This document shows, in pieces, positions 37,241 through 46,114 of a DNA stretch of 64,000 nt. Made by a program: the position numbers and the translations under genes. The stretch lies in NCBI RefSeq assembly GCF_009362815.1, contig NZ_WHNX01000002.1, forward strand, positions 124,001-188,000, in the 5' to 3' direction. Each line of letters starts with the position of its first letter. The first letter of the stretch is position 1. The DNA is from Alkalibaculum sporogenes. Lineage in GTDB: Bacteria; Bacillota; Clostridia; Eubacteriales; Alkalibacteraceae. The notes beneath the pieces were generated by a model. It had not been told where the DNA came from and searched no databases. It saw nothing but the letters and a program-made list of their open reading frames with translations.

Positions 37241-37383
37241 AGGTGTCTAAAAAGTTGTGTCGGTGCATAAACAGCCTATATTGGTGCGCGAAAATCATTT
37301 TTCGTGTTTTTAGACACCCATAGATGCTGTTTGCGCACAAGGGATTGTAATTGTGGATTTGTTTGATTAAGATGTGAGTAGTA
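37241..37383. repeat. 143-bp repeated regulatory element, copy 2
   Basis: Copy of 36341-36483. Arm A GGTGTCTAAAAA (37242-37253) pairs perfectly with TTTTTAGACACC (37307-37318). Arm B GTGCATAAACAGC (37263-37275) pairs 11/13 with GCTGTTTGCGCAC (37326-37338). The order A-B-A'-B' means both pairings cannot be fully extended together. A small inner hairpin CGAAAA/TTTTCG lies in the middle. It stands about 100 bases before the first gene of the lipoprotein-ABC operon. Confidence 0.75.
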
Positions 37384-37480
37384 GAGGAAATAGATATCAA
37401 TAATTTATTGTATTATATAAAATTTTCTACAATGCTATTATAATCGAAGCAAACTATGGGATCAAAGGAAAGTGTAGAAT

Positions 37481-38896
37481 ATGAGAAAGATGGGATTTAA
37501 AATTTTATACAGTCTTGTAATTTTACTGTTTGTATCTGCAAGCATGTCAGCTTGTAACTCACGACCTATATCAGAATCTTCTATTCAATTGAATTCATCT
37601 GTTTCGGAAGAGGTAGTATTGGGTGCCGGGTCGTTTGGGTTTACTTATAGTGTCGGTGAATACGGCCTATTTTATCATAAAAACAACAAACTGCAATATT
37701 ATGATTTAGAAGCGAAGGAGTCCTATGTACTCTGCAGCAAAGCTAACTGCAGTCATTCAGATGCAAGTTGCGGTGCGTGGTACAAAAACATGGATGATGC
37801 AACAGGTCTTGCCATGTACGGTGAGAATGTATATGTTATAAAATTAAATCCCGATAGCAACACCTATGATCTCCTTAGCATGGATCCTACAGGGAGTAAT
37901 CAGAAAGTAATTTACTCCTTAGATGTTGGAGAATATAAGCCTGGGTCATGGGTTGCAAATGATATTGGAGATGTTTATTATGCAGGTGGAATGGCCTGGT
38001 TTTCAGCGCAGTACCAATATATAGGAGAAGTAACTGAAGAAAGCAATGAATTTGATTATTTTGAAAGTACCATTGCCCTTGGCGTCAACCTCCAAGATGG
38101 AACAACGATTATGCTCAATGAGTTGCCTGAGGACAAGGTCATGTACGAGTCCGAGGACAATGCAAGATATGAGTTTGAGTTGGTATCAAAGGATTATGTA
38201 CTGGTCAGCAAAAATTGGAATACAACAGAGCAATTGTCCCAGAAGGCTTTCTATGAAGCCTATGAGCAAGGTGAATTTGAGGAGTTTGGCAATGCCGCAG
38301 ACCCACAGTATGAGTATTTGATGTGGTATCAAGATCACAAAGAGTCGATGTTTTTATACCTTTTATATGATGTGCAAAATGGAGAATGGACAGAATTTGA
38401 GAGTGGAAAACATAAAGCAGATTATGATGAAGATGGTCATGTATCGGGATATCATCTTCCATATATCTTTCTTGGCACATACGATGGTAAATTAATATAT
38501 CAAATTCTAGACTACGAAGACCCAGATATTCCTGTGTATCTCTTAGATGTAAAGACAAATGAAAGGGAGCAGATTTTAGATATAAAAAACGGTGGAACTC
38601 TTGTTACCGCTAATTCCGGGAATGTCATTTCAAGTGTAATGGATGACGAAAAGATATTATACTGTCTTTTTACGGAAAATGAGAAAGCAGATATTTTCTA
38701 TTACAACCTTAGGACAAAAGAACATGTTGAATTATTCCAAGATGATAGAAGGATAACCTTTCGCATGATTGGCGAAACAGCAGACAAATATATTGGTATT
38801 ATATACAGTCCTGTTTCTTATAACCCTACGGTTTACATGATTGACAAAGAAGACTATTACAATGGAGATTTAAAGGCAGCAGAAAAATTATTCTGA
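37481..38896 (+). CDS. Lipoprotein with predicted beta-propeller (first tandem copy)
   Basis: A 471-residue exported lipoprotein (VILLFVSASMSAC, lipid Cys near residue 25). Repeated strand patterns (LQYYDLEAKESYVLC; NVYVIKLNPDSNTYDLLSMDPTG; KLIYQILDYEDPDIPVYLLDVKTNE; ILYCLFTENEKADIFYYNLRTKEHVEL) suggest a TolB/DUF5050-like propeller. The motif LCSKANCSHSDASCGAWY has four cysteines, characteristic of a family of Firmicute lipoproteins often encoded beside ABC exporters. It is nearly identical over long stretches to the next gene. First gene of the operon with the ABC transporter. Confidence 0.82.
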   Translation: MRKMGFKILYSLVILLFVSASMSACNSRPISESSIQLNSSVSEEVVLGAGSFGFTYSVGEYGLFYHKNNKLQYYDLEAKESYVLCSKANCSHSDASCGAWYKNMDDATGLAMYGENVYVIKLNPDSNTYDLLSMDPTGSNQKVIYSLDVGEYKPGSWVANDIGDVYYAGGMAWFSAQYQYIGEVTEESNEFDYFESTIALGVNLQDGTTIMLNELPEDKVMYESEDNARYEFELVSKDYVLVSKNWNTTEQLSQKAFYEAYEQGEFEEFGNAADPQYEYLMWYQDHKESMFLYLLYDVQNGEWTEFESGKHKADYDEDGHVSGYHLPYIFLGTYDGKLIYQILDYEDPDIPVYLLDVKTNEREQILDIKNGGTLVTANSGNVISSVMDDEKILYCLFTENEKADIFYYNLRTKEHVELFQDDRRITFRMIGETADKYIGIIYSPVSYNPTVYMIDKEDYYNGDLKAAEKLF

Positions 38897-38915
38897 CCAA
38901 AGGAAAATGTAGAAT

Positions 38916-40316
38916 ATGAGAAAGATGGGATTTAAAACTTTATACAGTATTGTGGTTTTACTGTTTATTTCTACAGCAATATCAGCTTGTAACTCCCGAC
39001 CCATATCGGAGTCTTCCATTCATTTGAATGCATCTGTTTCGGAAGAGTTAGTCTTTGGTGCAGGATCATTCGGGTTTACATACAGTGTCAGCGAATACGG
39101 CCTCTTTTATCATAAAAACAACAAACTGCAATATTATGATTTAGAAGCGAAGGAGTCTTACGTGCTCTGCAGCAAAGCTAACTGCAGTCATTCAGATGCA
39201 AGTTGCGGTGCGTGGTACAAAAACATGGATGATGCAACAGGTCTTGCCATGTACGGTGAGAATGTATATGTTATAAAATTAAATCCCGATAGCAACACCT
39301 ATGATCTCCTTAGCATGGATCCTACAGGGAGTAATCAGAAAGTAATTTACTCCTTAGATGTTGGAGAATATAAGCCTGGGTCATGGGTTGCAAATGATAT
39401 TGGAGATGTTTATTATGCAGGTGGAATGGCCTGGTTTTCAGCGCAGTACCAATATATAGGAGAAGTAACTGAAGAAAGCAATGAATTTGATTATTTTGAA
39501 AGTACCATTGCCCTTGGCGTCAACCTCCAAGATGTAACAACGATTATGCTCAATGAGTTGCCTGAGGACAAGGTCATGTATGAGTCTGAGGACAATGCAA
39601 GATATGAGTTTGAGTTGGTATCAAAGAATTATATAATGGTTAGCAAAAATTGGAATGGTATAGAACAATTGTCCCAGAAGGATTTCTATGAAGCTTATGA
39701 GCAAGGTGAATTTGAGGAGTTTGGCAATGCGACAGACCCACAGTATGAGTATTTCATGTGGTATCAAGATCACAGAGAACCAATGTTTTCTTACCTTTTA
39801 TATGACGTGAAGACCGGAGAGTGGAAAGAGTTTGATAGTGGGAAATATGAACTCAATTTCGACGATGACGGTCATGTGGGAGGAGTTTATTCTAAATATA
39901 TCTTTTCAGGTATATACGATGGTAAATTAATATATAAAATTCCAGACTACGAACAAGAAGATGTTTCTGTGTATCTTTTAGATGTAAAGACAAATGAAAG
40001 AGAGCAGATTTTAGATATAAAAAACGGAGGAACTCTCGGTACCGGTTATTCTGGTATATTTGATGATGAAAAAATATTATACTGTCTTTTTACGGAAAAT
40101 GAGAAAGCAGATATTTTCTATTACAACATTAGGACAAAAGAACATGTTGAATTATTCCAAGATGATAGAAGGATAACCTTTCGCATGATTGGTGAAACAG
40201 CAGACAAATATATTGGTATCATATACAGTCCTGTTTCTTATAACCCTACGGTTTATATGATTGACAAAGAAGACTATTACAATGGAGATTTAAAGGCAGC
40301 AGAAAAATTATTCTGA
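38916..40316 (+). CDS. Lipoprotein with predicted beta-propeller (second tandem copy)
   Basis: A 466-residue paralogue of the preceding protein with the same signal-peptide plan (SIVVLLFISTAISAC) and Cys motif. About 170 residues in the first half and 70 at the C-terminus are virtually identical, while the signal peptide and residues ~240-370 differ clearly. This mosaic pattern points to gene conversion after an older duplication. Even the ribosome-binding region (CAAAGGAAA, then TGTAGAATATG) is duplicated. The ABC ATPase gene starts 17 bases after its stop. Confidence 0.82.
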   Translation: MRKMGFKTLYSIVVLLFISTAISACNSRPISESSIHLNASVSEELVFGAGSFGFTYSVSEYGLFYHKNNKLQYYDLEAKESYVLCSKANCSHSDASCGAWYKNMDDATGLAMYGENVYVIKLNPDSNTYDLLSMDPTGSNQKVIYSLDVGEYKPGSWVANDIGDVYYAGGMAWFSAQYQYIGEVTEESNEFDYFESTIALGVNLQDVTTIMLNELPEDKVMYESEDNARYEFELVSKNYIMVSKNWNGIEQLSQKDFYEAYEQGEFEEFGNATDPQYEYFMWYQDHREPMFSYLLYDVKTGEWKEFDSGKYELNFDDDGHVGGVYSKYIFSGIYDGKLIYKIPDYEQEDVSVYLLDVKTNEREQILDIKNGGTLGTGYSGIFDDEKILYCLFTENEKADIFYYNIRTKEHVELFQDDRRITFRMIGETADKYIGIIYSPVSYNPTVYMIDKEDYYNGDLKAAEKLF

Positions 40317-40333
40317 TCAAAGGAGTATAAAGG

Positions 40334-41107
40334 ATGGAGCTCATTATAGAGAGTTTGCGAAAAAATTATGGACAGAAGGAAGCCTTGAAAGGGGTCAGCT
40401 TTGCTCTTCATCAAGGAGTTTATGGTCTTCTGGGACCCAATGGTTCAGGTAAAAGCACCTTGATGAACATCCTGACCGGAAACTTGCAAGGGACTTCTGG
40501 CAAGGTGTTGTGGAACGACCAAAACATCGTGCAGATGGGAAAAGACTATCGTAAGATTTTGGGATATGTACCCCAGCAACAGGCGTTATATCCCGATTTT
40601 ACAGGGGTAAGGTTTTTATCCTATATAGCAGCACTTCAAGGATTGACATCAAGAGAGGCGAAAGAGAGAATTCACTATGCATTAGATGTGGTAGAGTTAT
40701 CTGATGTATCAGGAAAGAAGATTCGAACCTATTCCGGAGGAATGAAACAACGATTGCTGATAGCTCAAGCAATATTAGCAGATCCCAAACTACTCATTAT
40801 GGATGAGCCTACAGCCGGTCTAGATCCCAAGCAGCGTGCCTTAATGCGAAATCTGATTGTGGAGATTGCTTCCGACAAAATTGTGTTGATTGCTACACAT
40901 GTAGTCTCTGATGTTGAATGGATTTCTAAGGAAATATTATTGTTAAAAGAAGGCGAGCTTATTCGTAAAGGCAGCAGAGATTGCCTAGTTGAGGAAGTAA
41001 AAGAAAACATGGATTCGGTCATGAAGAAAGACGCAAAAGAACTTGGGCTGGAAGATGTCTATCTATATTATTTTGGGGAGCAGTATGATGAAACTGATTT
41101 ACTATGA
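40334..41107 (+). CDS. ABC transporter ATP-binding protein
   Basis: A 257-residue ATPase with Walker A GPNGSGKST, Q-loop VPQQQALYPDFTG, signature YSGGMKQRL, Walker B LLIMDEPTAGLDP and switch His (ATHVVSD). It resembles the ATPases of bacitracin/lantibiotic-type and other ABC-2 exporters. The ATG follows AAAGGAG. It overlaps the start of the permease gene, so the two form one exporter whose substrate is unknown; the lipoproteins upstream may be partners. Confidence 0.95.
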   Translation: MELIIESLRKNYGQKEALKGVSFALHQGVYGLLGPNGSGKSTLMNILTGNLQGTSGKVLWNDQNIVQMGKDYRKILGYVPQQQALYPDFTGVRFLSYIAALQGLTSREAKERIHYALDVVELSDVSGKKIRTYSGGMKQRLLIAQAILADPKLLIMDEPTAGLDPKQRALMRNLIVEIASDKIVLIATHVVSDVEWISKEILLLKEGELIRKGSRDCLVEEVKENMDSVMKKDAKELGLEDVYLYYFGEQYDETDLL

Positions 41108-43214
41108 AGCCTGTAAGATATTCCATAGAAAAATTGCCTGGGTGGTGATTATCGGCTTGATTCTTGCAAACGGCCTAATTATCCATTACCAGATTAATAG
41201 CGTAAATGAAGAGGGATATTCTATAAAAGATATTGCTCTCGTTTATGAAGAATTAGAGGGGAAAAATACTCAGGAGCAGAAAACATGGCTAGAAATCGAA
41301 ACGGAGCGATATTTTCAGGGAATACAGGATGGAGATGAAACCTATTCTTATGGAATGGATCGTGTTTTTGGTCTGATTTATGAACAAATAGAAGCAGTTT
41401 CTACTTATGATCAATATCTTGCGGACATCGATGAGCAGGCGGAACGGATGATGAAGTCATCTCTTTTTGCAACGCCTGATACCTTCTCCTATAGGAGCTT
41501 ACGATTGACTCCCCAAGCATATGCACATCTGAAAGGGATAGAGGTGACTGTAGAATTTTCCAATGGAGCACTCCTCGTAACAGACAATAGATTAACTGAC
41601 GCCTTCCTCCTCTTGAGTTTGGTGATACTTGCCATGCACCTGCTGATTTCAGAAAGAGAAGAAGGTACACTGCCTCTAATCAAGGCGACAAAAAGGGGAT
41701 GTGCAAGTACTATGTTGGCCAAGGCGGTAATTTTGATGTTATTTACCGCTTCTTTCACATTGATATTTTACGGAACCAATCTGATTATAGCTGCAAATGA
41801 AGTAGGTTTGGGGGACTTAGACCGAAACATTCAATCCCTTGAGGGTTATCTTTCCAGTCCCTTCAAGATTACAGTAAACCAATATATAGGATGGTTTTTT
41901 GCTGCTAAATTCCTCGGTGTATTTGCCGTACTTTGTATGTTCTTTTTGATTTGCATTATATGCAGAAACAATACATATTCCTGCCTTGGGGGCATCATTC
42001 TCTTTGGGGTGGAAGCTTTATTATCGATGAATATTGATATCCATTCGTGGCTTAGTCCTTTGAGCCGGTTTAATCTAGTGGCGTTGTTGGATACAGGTAC
42101 TTATTTTTCTAACTATATAAATATCAACCTATTCGGTTATCCGGTAAACATAGTTACTTCAGGAATATTAACAGCCATTGCTGCGATGATTATTGGCATT
42201 GTAGTGGGAATAGATAGATTTGTCAAAGAGACCTCTTCTGATGTGAGGCGAAATTGGATAAGAGAAAAACTTGAAGGAAGAACCATACTGTTTAGAGGGA
42301 ACCATTTTAATCTATTGCGTCATGAGACATACAAGCTCTTGATTATGAATAAAGGTCTTTTGATTTTACTAGTATTTATGGCGATACAATTCTTGTATTT
42401 CGACAATATGATGAACTTTATCGATCAAGAAGAATTCTATTACCAAAAGTATTCAACGTTTCTTGAAGGAAATCTGACAGAAGAAAAAAGTATATTTTTG
42501 CTTCAAGAACAGGAAAGATTCGAAACAGTAGAGAAAGAGCAGGAGCTCTTATCTACAATGTACGAGAATGGTGAAATCGACGAAAATTATCTGACTTACC
42601 GTCTTTCAGCTCTTGAAATCAATGGATTTGAAGAACGTGCTTTTGAAAGAGCGCAAAATCAATATTTTCAATTGAGCACTTTGCAGCAGAAGAATATCCC
42701 TGTGGCTTATGTTTACCAAACGGGATGGAATCAATTATTCGACCAGGAAGGAAACAGGCTCGATTTTATAGATTATGGAAAAACATTTTTCGTATTGATT
42801 TTATGTCTTTCCTCCTACGGAGCAATAGAAAAAATGACGGATATGAATAAAATCATAGCCGTTTCTAGCAAAGGAAGAAAAGGGGTAACAAGAAGGAAGG
42901 TATTCATATGCATTTGTTTTGCCATAGTCTCCACCGTCACTTCCTTCTTACCGAGGATTGTCTCGGTATTTCAAATCTATGGTGTACACGGATTAAGCGC
43001 TCCCGCTAAAAGCATTATGGAAATAGCATGGGCGCCCAATGGACTTTCTATTCTAAACTTTTTTATTTTGTATCAAACCATGCGTTTGATTATAGTAGGG
43101 CTGTCCAGTGTGTTTATCTTTGTCATATCTCATAAAACCGGGAATACGATAACAACAATGTTGATTTCGGCGGCAGTATTATTACTGCCTGTTGTTACAA
43201 TGCTGTTAATATAA
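41088..43214 (+). CDS. ABC transporter permease (two-module membrane protein)
   Basis: About 708 residues with a repeated plan: an N-terminal helix, a ~130-residue outside domain, five or so membrane helices (about 180-365), then a second helix at about 430, another outside domain and a second helix bundle (about 565-705). It thus looks like two ABC-2-type permease halves fused. Start at ATG 41088 (or 41085) follows GGGGAG; the longer frame from 41043 lies inside the ATPase gene. Substrate unknown. Last gene of the operon. Confidence 0.82.
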   Translation: MKLIYYEACKIFHRKIAWVVIIGLILANGLIIHYQINSVNEEGYSIKDIALVYEELEGKNTQEQKTWLEIETERYFQGIQDGDETYSYGMDRVFGLIYEQIEAVSTYDQYLADIDEQAERMMKSSLFATPDTFSYRSLRLTPQAYAHLKGIEVTVEFSNGALLVTDNRLTDAFLLLSLVILAMHLLISEREEGTLPLIKATKRGCASTMLAKAVILMLFTASFTLIFYGTNLIIAANEVGLGDLDRNIQSLEGYLSSPFKITVNQYIGWFFAAKFLGVFAVLCMFFLICIICRNNTYSCLGGIILFGVEALLSMNIDIHSWLSPLSRFNLVALLDTGTYFSNYININLFGYPVNIVTSGILTAIAAMIIGIVVGIDRFVKETSSDVRRNWIREKLEGRTILFRGNHFNLLRHETYKLLIMNKGLLILLVFMAIQFLYFDNMMNFIDQEEFYYQKYSTFLEGNLTEEKSIFLLQEQERFETVEKEQELLSTMYENGEIDENYLTYRLSALEINGFEERAFERAQNQYFQLSTLQQKNIPVAYVYQTGWNQLFDQEGNRLDFIDYGKTFFVLILCLSSYGAIEKMTDMNKIIAVSSKGRKGVTRRKVFICICFAIVSTVTSFLPRIVSVFQIYGVHGLSAPAKSIMEIAWAPNGLSILNFFILYQTMRLIIVGLSSVFIFVISHKTGNTITTMLISAAVLLLPVVTMLLI

Positions 43215-43289
43215 AAGAAAACTACAATATACTATTATAATAGGTGAATCAAAGATAGTAATATCCCTGTTATACATATGTTTCAATCA

Positions 43290-43660
43290 AAATATCTTGG
43301 GTATATATGTAATAACAAGGAAATGGTTATTTGAAAAGGAAGCAATATTCCTTAGTTAATCTGATTGATGGGATACTAATTGATAAAAGATGAAACCTGA
43401 CGATTGTCCGTATAGGAATCGGAGGAAGACAAACTAGAATTAAAAAACTAGATTTGGAAGTAAGCGAAACGATTGATTAAGGATCTATCAAATAGAAAGA
43501 TAAAAAATATTGTTAGCCTCAAAAAACCATACCTTTTATAATAAATGACAAAGGATGATGACATGACAAGTAAATACAGTACGTAAAGAACAAATTCTCA
43601 TGAAATTATGATGAATTTGTTCTTTATTTTTTTGAGAAAAATTTGTTATCCTGATCGATA
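43290..43660 (+). repeat. Conserved non-coding/short-ORF element, copy B
   Basis: Similar throughout to 30520-30910. The core with GAAACCTGACGATTGTCC and GGAATCGGAGGAA is almost unchanged, while the 36-codon frame of copy A is broken (start lost at 43437-43443, stop soon after). The short frame MTSKYST and the terminator (43585-43633) are kept. Conservation of the non-coding core over the protein frame argues for RNA or DNA function, or a common mobile origin. Confidence 0.8.
43585..43633 (+). terminator. Terminator of repeated element B
   Basis: AAAGAACAAATTC pairs with GAATTTGTTCTTT, followed by ATTTTTTT; the same stem as in copy A. Confidence 0.9.
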
Positions 43661-43739
43661 ATATTTGCACGGTCCAGAAATTATACCTATTTATTACGAA
43701 TTAAATGAATAAGTAAATACCCAGATAGTAAGAAAAAAA

Positions 43740-43958
43740 GTTTATAGTTATTACTTTATGATTAAGAAATATATACATGACAGAACATCCAGTACAAAAT
43801 ATGATTTCATATATTATGAAGGTGACCCAGCCTCTTGGGGAGTGAAAAATATGTATCAAATAGATGGGGAGTATCGTGGATGGAAGGATATTATTATTCT
43901 GGTTTATGAAGACAGGGTAGTAGTTTTGGAATCGCATTTGAAACTTCCCTTATACTAG
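43740..43958 (+). pseudogene. Remnant of DUF2812 protein gene (C-terminal end)
   Basis: The frame reads KKYIHDRTSSTKYDFIYYEGDPASWG, then MYQIDGEYRGWKDIIILVYEDRVVVLES, matching the last ~65 residues of the intact DUF2812 protein at 31369-32697. The rest of that gene and the padR gene are missing here. It is followed by the CDF gene on the opposite strand, as in the other copy. Confidence 0.85.
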
Positions 43959-44051
43959 GGTAATGTTGAAAAAAAAATTGAATAAGAATTTCAATAAAAA
44001 GAATCAGATTGATTCCTTCAACTATTAGGTAAATAGTTATAATTAAATTAG

Positions 44052-44092
44052 GTGAATATAATAGGGAAGTGGGACTTTTCTATTATATTCAC
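44052..44092. terminator. Terminator overlapping the end of the CDF transporter gene
   Basis: GTGAATATAATAG (44052-44064) pairs perfectly with CTATTATATTCAC (44080-44092). The CDF stop codon lies within the right arm. Confidence 0.75.
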
Positions 44093-44952
44093 AACAAAGG
44101 CTCTAAGTGCACTACTAATTGAACATTCTTTTCTAGATGAACTTTTAATCTTTCTTCGATTGAATGAACCATATCATGGGATTGTTTTATACTCATGTTG
44201 GGATCAGTTAAGATATGCATGTCAATGAAAACCTCATCTATTCTTCCTCGACTTCGAATTTTGTGGACACCTTCTACTTGAGAATATTGATGTAGAATGT
44301 TTTTTATTACATCTTCATCAACTGCACGTTTATCTACCAATACATCACAGTTATCTATAAATATCTCATAGGCTGCATGTAATATAATAACTGATATAGC
44401 TAGTGATACTATTACATCAATTATGGGAGGAAAACCTAGCTTAATAAAGATCATGGTGAGTAAAACACCAATAGATACGTAGACATCACTCTTGGTGTGG
44501 ATTGCATCAGATTTTAGGATTTCACTTTTTAGTTTTACACCTTTACGGTACTCGTATTTTGTAATGAAAATATTAATGCCGATAGCAAGGATTAATAGTA
44601 GTAAATATTGAGTTGATATTTCTGGTGTAGCAGGGTTAATAAATCTATTTAATGATTCAGAAGCTACTTTTATGGATATCCATAGCAACATTCCAGCAAT
44701 AACTAAAGTTGATAGAGTTTCGAATTTTTTATGTCCATAAGGATGATTGTCATCAACTGGTTTTGAGGCAAGCTTTATACCTATTAATCCTATAATATTT
44801 GAAAATCCGTCAGACATAGAATGGAAACCATCTGCTGTTAAACTAACGCTGTTAGTTATGCTTCCTAAAATTATTTTTAATATGGCTATAATAATATTTG
44901 CTATAAATATTATTATAAGGACTTTTGAGATACTTTTATATCTATTGTCCAA
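44089..44952 (-). CDS. Cation diffusion facilitator (CDF) family transporter
   Basis: A 287-residue divalent-cation/proton antiporter. Helix 2 carries the metal site (SLTADGFHSMSDGFSN), followed by DDNHPYGHKKFE; helix 5 has the second half (LKSDAIHTKSDVYVSIGVL). The C-terminal cytosolic ZT_dimer domain (YSQVEGVHKIRSRGRIDEVFIDMHILTDPNMSI, VQLVVHLEPLL) is intact. The His/Asp residues fit Zn, Mn or Fe export. ATG 44952 follows AAGGTGG. A truncated second copy lies at 32766-33131. Confidence 0.94.
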   Translation of the reverse strand: MDNRYKSISKVLIIIFIANIIIAILKIILGSITNSVSLTADGFHSMSDGFSNIIGLIGIKLASKPVDDNHPYGHKKFETLSTLVIAGMLLWISIKVASESLNRFINPATPEISTQYLLLLILAIGINIFITKYEYRKGVKLKSEILKSDAIHTKSDVYVSIGVLLTMIFIKLGFPPIIDVIVSLAISVIILHAAYEIFIDNCDVLVDKRAVDEDVIKNILHQYSQVEGVHKIRSRGRIDEVFIDMHILTDPNMSIKQSHDMVHSIEERLKVHLEKNVQLVVHLEPLL

Positions 44953-45351
44953 AATGACACCACCTTATTGAATTAGCTTTTAAGTAGTTGCGACTGCATC
45001 TATAAGTCAAGACTGATATTACATTATATGTATAACAGATATTTGTGATACATATTTATAAATTAATATTAATAAGTAATCTATGTAATTTACAGTAAAA
45101 TATTAATCAATAATAAGTTTAGATTTAATGTTTGATATTAACTTAATTTCTTTATGTTTCAAGGTATTAATCCTTCTTAAAGTGCTACATTAATTGCTGA
45201 AATTACTTTGTTCTAATTTTATTTTGAGTAAGGTATTGTAAGGGATGTTTCACTGTATAGTAATATAATATATAAAAAAGAAGGTATAATAGAGATAAAT
45301 ATAGTAGTATATAAGTAAAGAAATATGATTTTCAAAGAAAGGTGGCAAATA
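44953..45351. other. Intergenic region between CDF transporter and lipoprotein genes
   Basis: About 400 AT-rich bases with promoters for the two divergent genes. Bases 45129-45230 resemble 33148-33245, the flank of the truncated CDF copy, and mark the right end of the duplicated segment. Confidence 0.55.
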
Positions 45352-45939
45352 ATGAAATTGTTAAAAAAAATAATAGTAGTGGTACTATTCCTTACGTTAG
45401 TTGTAGGACTATCTGGATGTACAAACCAATCACCATCAGATTCTGTAGAATTGTATCTAGAACAAGTGATAAAAGGGGATAGCGGAGAACTAACAAAATT
45501 ATTACCAGAATCATTTAATCAAGATGAATTTGAAATTGAAGACCTAAATTCATATGAATCTACTCAAAAATTTATGGATATACTGAAAGAAGTAACCTAT
45601 ACAATAAATTCTGAGTCAATTGAAGGTAATTCAGCCAAGGTAAATGTAACGATCAATGGACCTGATATGCTAGTAGTGATAGGTGAAGTATTTCAGAAAA
45701 TAATGTCAAGTAGCATATCTCAAGCTATAGAAGGTATAGAGTATACAGAAGAAGAAATGACTAAGTTATATGATGGTTTAATATTTGAAAGTCTAGAAAA
45801 TGTGAAGTATACAGAGAGAACAGGAGATATAACATTATTGCAAATAGATAACAAGTGGGAAGTAGAGGAAGATATTACATTGATTAATTTATTAACAAAT
45901 ATAGATGAATCCATATTTGACATTGATGAATTAAAGTAA
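45352..45939 (+). CDS. Small lipoprotein (DUF4878/NTF2-like)
   Basis: A 195-residue exported protein with lipobox VGLSGC. The mature part begins SPSDSVELYLEQVIKGDSGELTKLLPE, the pattern of NTF2-like or DUF4878 lipoproteins (a helix followed by curved sheet), and includes YTINSESIEGNSAKVNVTINGPDM and ITLLQIDNKWEVEEDI. Function unknown. I chose ATG 45352 after AAGGTGG; the longer frame adds nine residues before the signal peptide. Monocistronic. Confidence 0.82.
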   Translation: MKLLKKIIVVVLFLTLVVGLSGCTNQSPSDSVELYLEQVIKGDSGELTKLLPESFNQDEFEIEDLNSYESTQKFMDILKEVTYTINSESIEGNSAKVNVTINGPDMLVVIGEVFQKIMSSSISQAIEGIEYTEEEMTKLYDGLIFESLENVKYTERTGDITLLQIDNKWEVEEDITLINLLTNIDESIFDIDELK

Positions 45940-46050
45940 ATTAAGTTTTATATAAAAATGACAATTTCTTTTTAATATTAATTTATTTATAAGGAAGTAT
46001 TGTAAAAATTAAATTTGCTAAATATTAAAGTGAGTAGGGGAGACTAGAGA

Positions 46051-46104
46051 AAAAATAATTAATGGTTGGATATAAAATTATTCCAACCATTAATTATTTT
46101 TTTT
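46051..46104. terminator. Strong bidirectional terminator
   Basis: AATAATTAATGGTTGGA pairs with TCCAACCATTAATTATT around a 12-base loop, flanked by A- and T-runs. It ends the corrinoid protein gene on the minus strand and can also serve the lipoprotein gene. Confidence 0.92.
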
Positions 46105-46114
46105 ATATGGTTGT

